A DNA stretch of 64,000 bases from Flavobacterium sp. N502540 (GCF_025947365.1 NZ_CP110012.1:4402001-4466000), one strand, 5' to 3'. Numbered from the stretch's first letter, positions 15,721 to 25,506 are shown. Notes: generated from the letters alone by a model not told the origin. A program made the numbers and translations.

Positions 15721-17409
15721 TTAGCTTAATCTAATTTCAGAAACACATGCTCCCGTTGGAATCATTGGGAATACGTTATTTTCTTTCTCTACCATAACTT
15801 CTAAGAAATAAGAGTCTTTTGAAGCCAGCATTTCGGCAACGGCTGCATCTAAGTCTTCTCTTTGGGTTACTTTTTTAGATTTAATGTAATATCCTTCAGC
15901 TATCGCTACAAAATTTGGATTGATCATTTTAGTAGAAGCATATCTGTTATCAAAAAACAGCTCCTGCCACTGACGTACCATTCCTAAAAATTCGTTGTTT
16001 AGGATAACAATCTTTACAGGCACCTTAGTCTGAAAAATAGTTCCCAATTCTTGTATGTTCATTTGAAAACCGCCATCTCCAATTATAGCCACTACTTCAC
16101 GATCCGGTTTTCCCATTTTGGCTCCGATGGCTGCAGGTAAAGCAAATCCCATCGTTCCCAATCCACCTGAGGTAATGTTACTTTTGGTAGAATTAAATTT
16201 AGCATAACGACAGGCAAACATTTGATGCTGCCCAACATCTGAGACGATAATAGCGTCACCTTTTGAGTGTTTGTTTATCATTTCTATGGTTTCACCCATT
16301 GAAATTCCTTTATTATTGGTTGGATTTAATTCTTCTTTTATAACAGAATCGTACTCGATTTTCTTTAGCTCTTTAAATTCGTTATGCCATAAATCATGTG
16401 ATTTTGATTCGATTAAGGGTAATAAAGCGGTTAAGGCTTCTTTTACATCTCCGAGAACAGCTATTTCTGTTTTTACATTTTTATCGATTTCGGCAGGATC
16501 AATTTCGAAGTGAATTACTTTTGCCTGTTTGGCATAAGTATTTAGGTTTCCGGTAACACGGTCGTCAAAACGCATTCCGAAAGCAATTAAAACATCACAT
16601 TCGTTGGTTAGCAAATTTGGGCCATAGTTTCCGTGCATTCCCAACATTCCCACGTTTAAGGGATGGTCTGTTGGCAAGGCTGAAAGTCCTAAAATAGTCC
16701 AGGCAGCAGGAATTCCTGACTTTTCGAGTAAAGCTTTAAATTCGGCTTCCGCTTTTCCCAGAATAATGCCCTGTCCAAAAACAATAAAAGGCTTTTTAGC
16801 GCTATTGATTAAAGCAGCAGCTTCGGCCACTTTTTCTAATTTTAGTTTCGGAACCGGAGTATAACTTCTGATTCCGGTACATTTTTCATAACTAAAATCC
16901 AATTTGTCAAACTGAGCATTTTTTGTAATGTCAATCAATACAGGCCCCGGACGTCCGGAACGTGCGATGTAAAATGCTTTTGCGATAATTTCAGGGATTT
17001 CCGAAGCTTCGGTTACCTGATAATTCCATTTGGTTACCGGAGTCGAAATTCCGATGATATCCGTTTCCTGAAAAGCATCAGATCCTAACAAGTGCTTCCC
17101 TACCTGACCTGTGATACAAACCATTGGGGTTGAATCGATTTGAGCATCTGCAATTCCGGTAATTAAATTGGTTGCTCCAGGTCCTGAAGTTGCAATGGCT
17201 ACCCCTACTTTTCCTGTAGCGCGGGCATATCCCTGTGCGGCATGTGTAGCGCCTTGCTCGTGACGTACCAACACGTGATGTAACTGATCCTGAAATTTAT
17301 ATAATTCATCGTAAACCGGCATGATTGCTCCTCCCGGATAACCATAAAGTAAGTCTACTCCTTCTGCTAACAAACATCTTATAACGGCTTCTGCCCCTGA
17401 TATTTTCAT
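15721..17409 (-). CDS. ilvB: Acetolactate synthase, large catalytic subunit
   Basis: About 562 residues from MKISGAEAVIRCLLAEGVD at 17409; the in-frame ATG eight codons upstream gives MTLKKQYT and is less family-like. Thiamine-diphosphate enzyme that condenses two pyruvates, or pyruvate plus 2-oxobutyrate. The catalytic Glu lies in VRHEQGATHAAQGYARATG near residue 50. The ThDP-binding motif is GDGGFQMNIQELGT, about 120 residues before the C-terminus. FAD-binding and central domains are present and the length is normal. It is downstream of ilvD and upstream of ilvN. Confidence 0.96.
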   Translation of the reverse strand: MKISGAEAVIRCLLAEGVDLLYGYPGGAIMPVYDELYKFQDQLHHVLVRHEQGATHAAQGYARATGKVGVAIATSGPGATNLITGIADAQIDSTPMVCITGQVGKHLLGSDAFQETDIIGISTPVTKWNYQVTEASEIPEIIAKAFYIARSGRPGPVLIDITKNAQFDKLDFSYEKCTGIRSYTPVPKLKLEKVAEAAALINSAKKPFIVFGQGIILGKAEAEFKALLEKSGIPAAWTILGLSALPTDHPLNVGMLGMHGNYGPNLLTNECDVLIAFGMRFDDRVTGNLNTYAKQAKVIHFEIDPAEIDKNVKTEIAVLGDVKEALTALLPLIESKSHDLWHNEFKELKKIEYDSVIKEELNPTNNKGISMGETIEMINKHSKGDAIIVSDVGQHQMFACRYAKFNSTKSNITSGGLGTMGFALPAAIGAKMGKPDREVVAIIGDGGFQMNIQELGTIFQTKVPVKIVILNNEFLGMVRQWQELFFDNRYASTKMINPNFVAIAEGYYIKSKKVTQREDLDAAVAEMLASKDSYFLEVMVEKENNVFPMIPTGACVSEIRLS

Positions 17410-17429
17410 AGTATATTGTTTTTTCAATG

Positions 17430-17563
17430 TCAAAAATCAATTTCAAAATTCAATGGCAATGTTAAAATCAATTTCAAACTGATTCTTTATACTTCTACTT
17501 TTTATTGCAATTGAACTTTGTTATTTTATTGATGTTGTCATTGTTTTTTGAAATTGTTATTGT
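17430..17563. repeat. Repetitive spacer between ilvD and ilvB
   Basis: Words of the type CAATTTCAAA recur in 17440-17480. The inverse type (TTGAAATTG, GTTATTTTATTG) recurs at 17515-17563. The periodicity is looser than at the other arrays, but the inverted layout is similar. Confidence 0.45.
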
Positions 17564-17567
17564 AAAA

Positions 17568-19241
17568 TTATTTATCGGTAACGCAACCTGTTGAAGCGCT
17601 TGAGACTGATCTGGCGTATTTCAGTAAAACTCCTTTGTTTACTTTTAGAGGAGGCTGAATCCAACTCTCTTTACGAGCGGCGAATTCTTCGTCAGATATT
17701 TTCAGGTTGATTGTATTTTTAACAGCATCAATAGCGATTAAATCACCATCTTTTACCAGTGCAATACCACCACCATCATAAGCCTCTGGTGTAATGTGTC
17801 CTACCACAAAGCCATGTGAACCTCCGGAAAACCTGCCGTCTGTAATAAGAGCACAGCTGCTTCCTAATCCTGCTCCAATAATGGCTGATGTAGGTTTTAG
17901 CATTTCAGGCATTCCCGGACCACCTTTTGGTCCACAATACCTGATGACGACTACATTACCGGGTTTAATTTTTCCGGCTTCAAGGCCTGGAATCACTTCA
18001 AACTCACCTTCAAAAACAACCGCAGGACCTTCAAAATACTCTCCTTCTTTTCCGCTGATTTTGGCAACAGCTCCTTCAGAAGCAAGATTTCCATATAAAA
18101 CCTGAATGTTTCCGGTTGGTTTTAAAGCTTTTTGTATTTCATGAATTACTTGTTGTCCGTCTTGTAAATCCGGAGTTGAAGCTAAGTTTTCGGCCACTGT
18201 TTTTCCGGTTACAGTTAAACAATCTCCATGAATTAGTCCTACTTTCAATAAGTATTTCATTACTGACGGAATACCTCCTGCTTCATGAATGTCTTCCATC
18301 ATGTATTTACCACTTGGTTTCATATCTGCAAGTACAGGAGTTCTGTCGTTAATCGCTTGAAAATCATCAAGTGTAATTTCAATATCAACAGAATGTGCCA
18401 TAGCGATCAGATGCATTACGGCATTGGTTGAACCTCCTAAAACGGCTACAATTGTAATGGCATTTTCAAAAGCCTTACGAGTCATAATGTCTCTAGGCTT
18501 AATATCTTTTTCCAATAATGTTCTAATGGCTTTACCAGCAGCAAGACATTCGTCTCTTTTTTCCTGACTTAAAGCAGGATTTGAAGAACTGTATGGTAAA
18601 CTCATTCCCAATGCTTCAATTGCCGAAGACATAGTATTTGCGGTATACATTCCGCCACAAGCACCTGCTCCGGGACAAGCATTTTGAATAACTCCTTTAA
18701 AATCATCCGGAGTAATTTCATTTTTAACTTTTTTTCCTAAGGCTTCAAAAGCTGAAACAATATTCAATGTTTCTCCTTTCCACTTTCCGGAATGGATAGA
18801 TCCTCCGTACACCATCAAAGACGGACGGTTCAAACGTCCCATGGCGATCAGGGCACCAGGCATGTTTTTATCGCAACCCGGAATTGCAATGATGCTGTCG
18901 TACCACTGCGCCCCCGCAACTGTTTCAATAGAATCGGCAATGACATCTCTGGAAACTAAGGAATAACGCATTCCTTCTGTACCGTTTGAAATTCCGTCAC
19001 TTACACCAATGGTATTAAAAATAAGTCCGACCAGATTTGCATCCCAAACACCTTTTTTAACGTCTTTTGCTAAATCATTCAGGTGCATGTTGCAAGTGTT
19101 ACCATCGTACCCCATGCTCACAATACCTACCTGTGCTTTTTTCAAATCTTCTTCAGTTAAACCAATACCGTACAACATAGCTTGCGCTGCTGGTTGTGTT
19201 TGATCTTGAGTGATGGTTTTGCTGTACTTATTTAATTCCAT
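17568..19241 (-). CDS. ilvD: Dihydroxy-acid dehydratase
   Basis: A 557-residue iron-sulfur dehydratase that converts 2,3-dihydroxyisovalerate or 2,3-dihydroxy-3-methylvalerate to the 2-oxo acids. Cluster-ligand segments are present: [20 protein letters not shown] and [20 protein letters not shown]. Near the end, [14 protein letters not shown] is typical. It is the first structural gene after the attenuator at 19270-19401, and its ATG is only ~29 bp beyond the terminator. It therefore heads the leader-ilvD-ilvB-ilvN-ilvC transcription unit. Usual length and complete. Confidence 0.97.
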   Translation of the reverse strand: MELNKYSKTITQDQTQPAAQAMLYGIGLTEEDLKKAQVGIVSMGYDGNTCNMHLNDLAKDVKKGVWDANLVGLIFNTIGVSDGISNGTEGMRYSLVSRDVIADSIETVAGAQWYDSIIAIPGCDKNMPGALIAMGRLNRPSLMVYGGSIHSGKWKGETLNIVSAFEALGKKVKNEITPDDFKGVIQNACPGAGACGGMYTANTMSSAIEALGMSLPYSSSNPALSQEKRDECLAAGKAIRTLLEKDIKPRDIMTRKAFENAITIVAVLGGSTNAVMHLIAMAHSVDIEITLDDFQAINDRTPVLADMKPSGKYMMEDIHEAGGIPSVMKYLLKVGLIHGDCLTVTGKTVAENLASTPDLQDGQQVIHEIQKALKPTGNIQVLYGNLASEGAVAKISGKEGEYFEGPAVVFEGEFEVIPGLEAGKIKPGNVVVIRYCGPKGGPGMPEMLKPTSAIIGAGLGSSCALITDGRFSGGSHGFVVGHITPEAYDGGGIALVKDGDLIAIDAVKNTINLKISDEEFAARKESWIQPPLKVNKGVLLKYARSVSSASTGCVTDK

Positions 19242-19269
19242 TATTGTGTTATTTTTTTAATTTTAGTTC

Positions 19270-19300
19270 AAAAAAAAACCTTCCAGTATTTGGAAGGTTT
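19270..19300 (-). terminator. Attenuator terminator before ilvD
   Basis: In the minus-strand RNA, AAACCTTCCA pairs with TGGAAGGTTT (10-bp perfect stem, 5-nt loop), followed by nine T (19278 down to 19270). It lies 23 nt after the leader stop and ~29 nt before the ilvD start, so it must be read through for ilvD expression. Confidence 0.9.
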
Positions 19301-19335
19301 ATAATATAGTTTTTCAATTATATTTATACCATTCC
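19292..19335 (-). promoter_or_regulatory. Possible antiterminator pairing in the ilv leader
   Basis: In the RNA, GGAAUGGU (complement of 19328-19335, inside the last leader codons) can pair with ACCUUCC (complement of 19292-19298, the 5' arm of the terminator) as 7 base pairs with one bulged U. A ribosome at the leader stop would cover it and allow termination. A ribosome stalled at the Ile/Val codons would leave it free. Energies were not computed. Confidence 0.6.
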
Positions 19336-19401
19336 CCATGCATATGTGATAATCACATTTACAATAATGACAGAAATAGTAATAATAATTGAGATTTGCA
19401 T
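19324..19401 (-). CDS. ilvL: ilv leader peptide, Ile/Val-rich (attenuation)
   Basis: A 25-codon ORF, ATG at 19401-19399 and TAA at 19326-19324. The peptide begins MQISIIITISVIIV and ends TYAWGMV. It has 9 Ile and 4 Val out of 25. It starts ~20 nt downstream of a TACTTTTG box and ends 23 nt before the strong terminator upstream of ilvD. The composition and arrangement match leader peptides of branched-chain operons in enteric bacteria; the peptide probably has no function other than reporting Ile/Val-tRNA charging. The symbol is by analogy. It is too short for routine gene calls. Confidence 0.85.
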   Translation of the reverse strand: MQISIIITISVIIVNVIITYAWGMV

Positions 19402-19421
19402 CTTTCTTTTTTTTAGTGAGA

Positions 19422-19429
19422 CAAAAGTA
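19422..19429 (-). promoter_or_regulatory. -7 box of the ilv leader promoter
   Basis: Minus strand TACTTTTG fits TAnnTTTG. It predicts a transcription start about 6-8 nt downstream, just before the leader ATG at 19401. The -33 position 17 bp upstream is TTT rather than TTG. Confidence 0.6.
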
Positions 19430-19510
19430 TGAAAACTTAAAGGACTAAAAAAATAAAATCTCAACATTTTACATACTTCTTGTTATTTATTTAGTTTTTA
19501 ACAAAAAATA

Positions 19511-20629
19511 TTAAACAATTGTTGATTGTCCAATGTGAACGTTGTCATTATTAAAATAGAGTAAATCGTCTTTACTGAAGATAAAATTGGATACAAAGTC
19601 TCCTACTTCGTTTGTGCCGAATTTTGAATCCGGTTTTAAATCGACAGTTACTACTTTAAATTCGATTGCTTTTTCGACTGCTTTATAGATCATGCCAGCC
19701 TCTTTGAATAGACCAAAATGTTCTAATAACATCGCCGCTGATAAAATGGAAGCAATCGGATTGGCGATGTTTTTTCCTTTCGCCTGAGGATATGAACCGT
19801 GGATTGGTTCAAACAAAGCATTCTTTTCTCCTAAAGACGCTGAGGCTAATAAACCAATAGATCCCGTTATTACACTTGCTTCATCTGATAGAATATCTCC
19901 GAATAAATTTTCGGTTAAAATCACATCAAATTGTTTTGGACTTAAAATCAATTGCATGGCTGCGTTATCTACGAACAAAAAGTCTAAAGCAACATCAGGA
20001 TAACTTTGACCTACTTTCTGAACGACTTTTCTCCATAAACGGGAAGTTTCCAGAACGTTGGCTTTGTCGACCATCGTAAGTTTTTTGCGTCGGTTTTGTG
20101 CTGATTTAAAAGCCAAATGCGCAATTCTTGTGATTTCTTCTTCTGAATATTCGCATAAATCTGAAGCGTGTGTACCTTCCTCATTTAAGGTTTTAGCTCC
20201 AAAGTATGCACCTCCGGTTAATTCTCTGAAAATAGTAAAATCAGCACCATCGATAATTTCTCTTTTTAACGGAGAAGCATCAATGAGTGATTTATAAGGT
20301 TTTATCGGGCGAATGTTAGCGAACAATCCTAACTCCTTACGCAGTTTCAATAATCCTTGCTCCGGACGCACTTTCGCTGATGGATTATTATCGTATTTAG
20401 GATCTCCAATTGCTCCAAACAATACAGCATCTGTGTTTAAACAAAGGTTTAATGTCTGCTCCGGCAAAGGATTTCCTGTTTTATCAATGGCAATAGCTCC
20501 CATGAGCGCCTCTTCAAAAACAAATTCATGATTGTACACCTCACCAATAGCATGTAAAGCTTTCTTGGCTTGTAAAATTACCTCTGGTCCAATCCCGTCT
20601 CCCGGTAAAACTGCTATTTTCAAATTCAT
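19511..20629 (-). CDS. leuB: 3-isopropylmalate dehydrogenase
   Basis: A 372-residue decarboxylating dehydrogenase that oxidises 3-isopropylmalate with NAD+ in leucine synthesis. The N-terminus KIAVLPGDGIGPEV is classic. The C-terminal segment FEPIHGSYPQAKGKNIANPIASILSAAMLLEH carries the NAD-binding and G-S-x-P motif of the family. ELTGGAYFGAKT is the loop with substrate contacts. The length is normal. It is ~100 bp downstream of leuA and ~110 bp upstream of the ilv leader, with the ilv promoter between them. leuC and leuD are not in this window. Confidence 0.96.
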   Translation of the reverse strand: MNLKIAVLPGDGIGPEVILQAKKALHAIGEVYNHEFVFEEALMGAIAIDKTGNPLPEQTLNLCLNTDAVLFGAIGDPKYDNNPSAKVRPEQGLLKLRKELGLFANIRPIKPYKSLIDASPLKREIIDGADFTIFRELTGGAYFGAKTLNEEGTHASDLCEYSEEEITRIAHLAFKSAQNRRKKLTMVDKANVLETSRLWRKVVQKVGQSYPDVALDFLFVDNAAMQLILSPKQFDVILTENLFGDILSDEASVITGSIGLLASASLGEKNALFEPIHGSYPQAKGKNIANPIASILSAAMLLEHFGLFKEAGMIYKAVEKAIEFKVVTVDLKPDSKFGTNEVGDFVSNFIFSKDDLLYFNNDNVHIGQSTIV

Positions 20630-20663
20630 AACGTCTCGTTCTTTATGTATTTAAACCCTTTTT

Positions 20664-20726
20664 TTCTTTATTCTATTCTCTTTGTTCTATTATCTTTGTT
20701 CTATTCTCTTAGATCTTTGTTCTATT
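20664..20726. repeat. Heptamer-period array between leuA and leuB
   Basis: Nearly exact 7-bp period: TTCTATT CTCTTTG TTCTATT ATCTTTG TTCTATT CTCTTAG ATCTTTG TTCTATT, from 20671. The word set is shared with the hisC-hisD spacer at 31925-32036. Confidence 0.85.
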
Positions 20727-20729
20727 GAA

Positions 20730-21911
20730 CTAGTTTCTGATTAATTCTCCCTGAATTTTTGCAGCTTCGATGATTTGATGAATATCAGCATCAATTACTT
20801 CTTTTTTAATATCGGCGAATTTCAAAAATTCAACGTACACGATATCCAGTTGCACTTTAGTAAGCTCGTAACCTACTTTTTTAGCGCGGTAAGCCAATGC
20901 AGCTCGTCCGCTTCTTGCTGTTAATATAATAGAGGACTCATTTACACCTACATCCAGCGGATCCATGATTTCATAAGTGGCTCTGTTTTTAATCACTCCA
21001 TCCTGATGAATTCCTGAGCTGTGAGCAAAAGCATTAGCTCCTACGATGGCTTTGTTTGGCTGTACAATCATTCCCATACTTTCAGAAACTAAACGGCTCA
21101 TTTCGTTTAATTCTCTTGTATTGATATTGGTGTCCAGATTTAAGTAAGGATGTTGTTTGAAGATCATTACAACTTCTTCTAAAGCTGTATTTCCGGCTCT
21201 CTCTCCTATGCCATTTATAGTACATTCAATTTGTCTTGCTCCGTTGATAGCTCCTGCAATGGAGTTTGCTGTAGCCATTCCTAAATCGTTGTGACAGTGA
21301 CAGGAAAGGGTTACGTTTTCAATACCTTTTACATTTTCTTTTAGGTATTTAATTTTTGCTCCATATTCTTCAGGCAAACAATAGCCTGTTGTATCCGGAA
21401 TATTCAATACTGTTGCTCCTGATTTTATTACTTCTTCACAAACTTTCGCAAGGAAGGCATTATCGGTTCTTCCGGCATCTTCGGCATAGAATTCTACATC
21501 TTCCACGTAGGATTTGGCATGTGCTACAGCAAATTTTGCTCTTGCAATGATATCTTCCGGAGTTGTGTTTAATTTATGGAGTATGTGAGATTGAGAGGTT
21601 CCGATTCCGGTATGGATTCTAGGTTTCTTAGCGTGCTTTAAGGCAGCTGCAGCAACATCAATGTCGTTTTTTACGGCTCTTGTCAGACCGCAGACAGTTG
21701 CATTTTCTACAATTTTACAAATCTCAGAAACCGATAAAAAATCGCCTGGACTTGACACTGGAAAACCTGCTTCGATAATGTCAACTCCCATTTTATCAAG
21801 TCGTTCTGCGATAACTAGTTTTTGTTTCGTATCTAACTTACATCCCGGGACCTGCTCTCCATCGCGCAAAGTGGTGTCAAAAATTTGAACTTTCTCTCTA
21901 TTCATATTCAT
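20730..21911 (-). CDS. leuA: 2-isopropylmalate synthase (short form)
   Basis: A 393-residue DRE-TIM barrel enzyme, expected to condense acetyl-CoA with 2-oxoisovalerate in the first committed leucine step. [16 protein letters not shown] holds the metal-binding Asp and the D-G-E motif. [16 protein letters not shown] gives the H-x-H metal ligands. The usual C-terminal regulatory (LeuA allosteric) domain of ~510-residue enzymes is absent, so leucine feedback may be lost or handled elsewhere. Citramalate or homocitrate synthase cannot be excluded, but leuB next door supports leucine. Start MNMNREK; a second Met two codons later is equally possible. Confidence 0.9.
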   Translation of the reverse strand: MNMNREKVQIFDTTLRDGEQVPGCKLDTKQKLVIAERLDKMGVDIIEAGFPVSSPGDFLSVSEICKIVENATVCGLTRAVKNDIDVAAAALKHAKKPRIHTGIGTSQSHILHKLNTTPEDIIARAKFAVAHAKSYVEDVEFYAEDAGRTDNAFLAKVCEEVIKSGATVLNIPDTTGYCLPEEYGAKIKYLKENVKGIENVTLSCHCHNDLGMATANSIAGAINGARQIECTINGIGERAGNTALEEVVMIFKQHPYLNLDTNINTRELNEMSRLVSESMGMIVQPNKAIVGANAFAHSSGIHQDGVIKNRATYEIMDPLDVGVNESSIILTARSGRAALAYRAKKVGYELTKVQLDIVYVEFLKFADIKKEVIDADIHQIIEAAKIQGELIRN

Positions 21912-21940
21912 TTATTTAATGTAATTTCACATCTTGATAA

Positions 21941-21948
21941 CAAATATA
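21941..21948 (-). promoter_or_regulatory. Possible -7 box for leuA
   Basis: Minus strand TATATTTG fits TAnnTTTG and lies ~30 bp before the leuA start. There is no terminator or leader peptide here, unlike upstream of ilvD and hisG. Confidence 0.5.
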
Positions 21949-22060
21949 TATTGTACTTTGCCGGCACGAAATTCATTTTAATGAAATTATACTGTTCATA
22001 AAACATTTTAAAGCGGGTTAATTAATTAAAAATCAATAAGTTATATTATTATATTTTACA

Positions 22061-23605
22061 ATGGCTAACCATCAAAAAGATTTCTTATTTGTATTAATAA
22101 AATCACTTTCTAAATCCGAAAAAAGGCAGTTTAAGATTTTTGCAAGCCGTTTAGAGACGAGTTCGAATACCAAATTCATCGAATTATTTAACATTCTGGA
22201 TAAGTCTGAAACGTATGATGAAAAGCTGATTCTTAAGAGTGGTATTATTAAAAAGGTCCAGCTATCTAATTTAAAATCATACTTATACAAACAGATTTTA
22301 GTAAGTATACGCTTGAATATTCCGAGTCAGAATATTCGTTATCAGTTGCGGGAACAAATCGATTTTGCTGTTATTTTATACAATAAAGGTTTGTACAAAC
22401 AGAGTTTGAAGATTCTGGACAAAACAAAACAACTGGCGCTTGAGAATGATGAGAAATATATGGCGTATGAAATTGTAGAATTCGAAAAACTAATCGAATC
22501 ACAATACATTACCCGAAGTATTCAGGGACGTGCCGACGAATTAGTGATTCAGGCCAAAGAACTGAATTATCGCAACACCATTTCAAGTAAATTATCCAAT
22601 TTATCGCTGCAGCTGTACGGAATCATGTTAAAAACCGGCTATGTAAAAAGCGATGAAGAGTATAAATACATTGACGATTACTTCAATAAGCATATTTCAA
22701 AACTGGATGAAAGTAAGTTTGGTTTTCGGGAGAAATACTGGTTCTATAATGCTAATCTTTGGCGTAGTTTTCTGGTCCAGGATTTCTTAGCGAGTTATAA
22801 ATATGCCTACAAATGGGTGAGATTGTTTTATGATAATCCTAATATGATTTACCTGAACCCAGTCTTTTTCTTAAAGGGGAATCATTATTTTCTGGAGTCG
22901 TTGTATATGTTGAAATACAAGTCGAATTTCAAAAAGTATCTGACGCTTTTAGAAGAAACCATTGCCGATCCAAGGTTTCCGGTGAATGATAACATTGCAT
23001 CGCTTTCTTTTCTGTACGTTTATAATAATAAGTTGAATCTTCACATACTGGAAGGAACTTTTGCTGAAAGCGAATATCTTATTCCGGAGATTCTTCAGAA
23101 AATAAAGCTTCACAGCGAACATCTTGATGAGCATCACGAGATGTTGTTTTACTATAAAATTGCCTCTATTTATTTTGGTACTGAAAAGTACAATGAATCG
23201 ATTAATTATTTGGATAAGATCATCAACAATAAAAATCTGTCGATGCGTGAAGATTTAATGTGCTTTGCAAGACTTTTATCGTTGATTGCACATTACGAAT
23301 TAGGTAAGGATTATTATCTGGAAAATCATTTGAAGAACACGTATAAATTCCTCTTAAAGATGAATGATTTACATGAGGTTCAGAAAGAGATTATCAAGTT
23401 CATGAAAAACCTGAATAACTTCTACCCTGCCGATATTAAAAAGGAGTTTATCAAGATGAGGGCTCGTTTTATCGAACTGGAGAAGAATACTTATGAGAAG
23501 AGAGCCTTTTTATACCTTGATATTATTTCATGGCTGGAAAGTAAAATTGACAACAGGAAGATCGCTGATATTATTAGAGAGAAGGCGAAGCTGAACAGTC
23601 GATAA
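22061..23605 (+). CDS. Helical TPR-like protein of unknown function
   Basis: 514 residues, almost entirely helical, rich in Lys, Leu, Tyr and Asp. Helix-turn-helix units with spacing like tetratricopeptide repeats are visible, for example EQIDFAVILYNKGLYKQSLKILDKTKQLALE near residues 110-140 and KIASIYFGTEKYNESINYLDKIINN near 365-390. No signal peptide or catalytic motif is evident, so it is probably a cytoplasmic scaffold. It is transcribed alone and divergent from leuA. Similar ~500-residue proteins are common in Flavobacteria, but I know no function for them. Confidence 0.75.
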   Translation: MANHQKDFLFVLIKSLSKSEKRQFKIFASRLETSSNTKFIELFNILDKSETYDEKLILKSGIIKKVQLSNLKSYLYKQILVSIRLNIPSQNIRYQLREQIDFAVILYNKGLYKQSLKILDKTKQLALENDEKYMAYEIVEFEKLIESQYITRSIQGRADELVIQAKELNYRNTISSKLSNLSLQLYGIMLKTGYVKSDEEYKYIDDYFNKHISKLDESKFGFREKYWFYNANLWRSFLVQDFLASYKYAYKWVRLFYDNPNMIYLNPVFFLKGNHYFLESLYMLKYKSNFKKYLTLLEETIADPRFPVNDNIASLSFLYVYNNKLNLHILEGTFAESEYLIPEILQKIKLHSEHLDEHHEMLFYYKIASIYFGTEKYNESINYLDKIINNKNLSMREDLMCFARLLSLIAHYELGKDYYLENHLKNTYKFLLKMNDLHEVQKEIIKFMKNLNNFYPADIKKEFIKMRARFIELEKNTYEKRAFLYLDIISWLESKIDNRKIADIIREKAKLNSR

Positions 23606-23607
23606 TA

Positions 23608-23647
23608 AATTAGATAATTAGTCAATTTGATAATTAGATAATTGTTT
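23608..23647. repeat. Octamer-period array after the TPR-like gene
   Basis: Successive 8-mers AATTAGAT AATTAGTC AATTTGAT AATTAGAT AATTGTTT. The word is nearly the same as in the hisF-hisA spacer and the lpxD2-efp spacer. Confidence 0.8.
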
Positions 23648-23719
23648 CATAATCATTTTAAACTAATAAACCGGATAGGTTCTTAAAACGTGTCCGGTTT
23701 ACTTTTATAAATTAGATAC

Positions 23720-23761
23720 AAAAAATCCCAAATTCCTTTAGGTTGGAATTTGGGATTTTTT
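23720..23761. terminator. Strong bidirectional terminator between convergent genes
   Basis: AAAAATCCCAAATTCC (23721-23736) pairs perfectly with GGAATTTGGGATTTTT (23745-23760) around an 8-nt loop, with A/T runs on both sides. An additional hairpin (AAACCGGA at 23668-23675, TCCGGTTT at 23693-23700) lies just upstream. Confidence 0.92.
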
Positions 23762-23780
23762 ATTGAAATTTATCAATGTT

Positions 23781-25436
23781 TTATTCGACTATGTTCGAAG
23801 TTGTTACATAGAAATCTTTATCTACTTCGACCTTTCTGTCTTCATTAGTAGTTTTTTCAGACTGCCATTCGGTTGTTGGTTTTAACCATGTTTCCACTCC
23901 GTTTAATTTTACTCTTACGGGCATATCAAATTTAGAAACGCAATTGGTCCAGTGGTAACCAAAGGTTCCGTTTTTAAACATATACTCAAAAACCGGGATT
24001 TTTGTTGTGGTCAAATATTGAGCAAATACTCTATTAAAGTTAATTCCGGATTGTGTGTTGATGTAATCCTCGATTTGCTTGCTTGTCACAGTTTGGTGAT
24101 AAAAAGTTTTATTTAAGCCTCTTAAAATCGATTTCCATTTGGCATCATCATTTATAATCTGACGCATCATGTGCAGCATGTTGGCTCCTTTTGGATACAT
24201 ATCACCTGACCCCTCGTTGTTTACGTCATAATTACCAATGATAGGTTTGTCGTTCTGGATCCCTTTACGGCATCCAATTACGTACTCTGCAGCAGCATCT
24301 TTTCCGTAGTAGTACTCCAGGAAAAGGCTTTCAGAGTAATTAGTAAAACTCTCATGGACCCACATATCCGCAATATCCTTGTACGTAATATTGTTGGCAA
24401 ACCATTCGTGTCCTGATTCGTGAATGATAATAAAGTCAAATTTTAATCCCCAGCCTGTTCCGCTTAAATCACGTCCCAAGTATCCATTTTTATAACCATT
24501 TCCGTAAGTTACGCTGCTTTGATGTTCCATTCCTAAATAAGGTACTTCGACCAGTTTGTAGCTGTCTTCGTAAAATGGGTAAGGTCCGAACCAGTTTTCA
24601 AAAGCTTTTAGCATTTTTGGTACATCTTTAAACTGTTCTTTTGCCAAAGCTAGATTGTCTCTTAAAACATAATAGTTACAATCTAGATCTCCTTTTTCAC
24701 CTTTGTATACTTCTGAGAAATTAACATAATCCCCAATATTGATGTTTACACCATAGTTGTTGATGGGATTTGAAACATACCAGTTGAAGGTTTTTGTTCC
24801 ATCCTTTTCCTTTTTAACGCTTTTTAATCTCCCGTTTGAAACCTCAGTAAGGTCACCGGGAACGTTTACGCTGATCAACATGTTTTCGACTTCATCATAC
24901 ATATGATCTTTATTCGGCCACCATACACTTGCTCCCAATCCCTGACAGGATGAAGCTATAAAATCTTTACCATTTTTGTCCTTTTTCCAGCTAATTCCTC
25001 CATCCCAAGGCGCCTTAACGGCTTCTCTCGGTTTTCCGGTAAAACTCACTACCACTTCTTTGGTATCACCTGTCTTTTGTTTTTCAGTCAGCGTAATAAA
25101 AAAGGCATTTCCATCTCTCTTAAACTGTAATTCTTTCCCATCCTGTGTTACTTTCGTGATCTGCATAGGTTCCTGTAAATCAATCTGCATCTTATCGTAC
25201 GGAGTTAAAACAGTATAACGGATTGTATTTGAACCTGAAATTGTTCTCTCTTTTGGACTCACTTTTACATCAAGATGATAGTATTTTAAGTCCCACCAGG
25301 CTCTTTCTTTTGTGATGCTTCCGCGTAAAGTGTCCTGATGTGTAAAAATAGTTTCAGACTTATTCAAAAGTCCTTGTGCATTGGCTGTAAAACCAAATAG
25401 AAAGGCGATACAAACGCCACTGAAGTATTTTTTCAT
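23781..25436 (-). CDS. Secreted M1-family zinc aminopeptidase
   Basis: 551 residues. Signal peptide MKKYFSGVCIAFLFGFTANAQ. The zinc motif is HESGHEWFANN followed by HESFTNYSE (H-E-x2-H with the Glu ligand in the following helix), as in gluzincins. The substrate-recognition motif appears as YLGMEHQSSVTYGNGY (a G-x-M-E-H variant of the usual G-A-M-E-N). The N-terminal beta domain (~25-200) is of the M1 type, but the protein is shorter than classic aminopeptidase N (~870 aa) and lacks its large C-terminal helical domain, as in the leukotriene A4 hydrolase-like or short bacterial forms. Probably periplasmic or exported, trimming peptides for nutrition. Confidence 0.92.
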   Translation of the reverse strand: MKKYFSGVCIAFLFGFTANAQGLLNKSETIFTHQDTLRGSITKERAWWDLKYYHLDVKVSPKERTISGSNTIRYTVLTPYDKMQIDLQEPMQITKVTQDGKELQFKRDGNAFFITLTEKQKTGDTKEVVVSFTGKPREAVKAPWDGGISWKKDKNGKDFIASSCQGLGASVWWPNKDHMYDEVENMLISVNVPGDLTEVSNGRLKSVKKEKDGTKTFNWYVSNPINNYGVNINIGDYVNFSEVYKGEKGDLDCNYYVLRDNLALAKEQFKDVPKMLKAFENWFGPYPFYEDSYKLVEVPYLGMEHQSSVTYGNGYKNGYLGRDLSGTGWGLKFDFIIIHESGHEWFANNITYKDIADMWVHESFTNYSESLFLEYYYGKDAAAEYVIGCRKGIQNDKPIIGNYDVNNEGSGDMYPKGANMLHMMRQIINDDAKWKSILRGLNKTFYHQTVTSKQIEDYINTQSGINFNRVFAQYLTTTKIPVFEYMFKNGTFGYHWTNCVSKFDMPVRVKLNGVETWLKPTTEWQSEKTTNEDRKVEVDKDFYVTTSNIVE

Positions 25437-25498
25437 ATGAAACAGATATTTTCTTTTAATCGAAATTAAGAAGGCTTTTTGAGCCGTTTACACTTCAA

Positions 25499-25506
25499 CA
25501 AATGTA
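25499..25506 (-). promoter_or_regulatory. Possible -7 box for the M1 peptidase gene
   Basis: Minus strand TACATTTG fits TAnnTTTG, ~62 bp before the start codon. The -33 position is poor. Confidence 0.4.
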
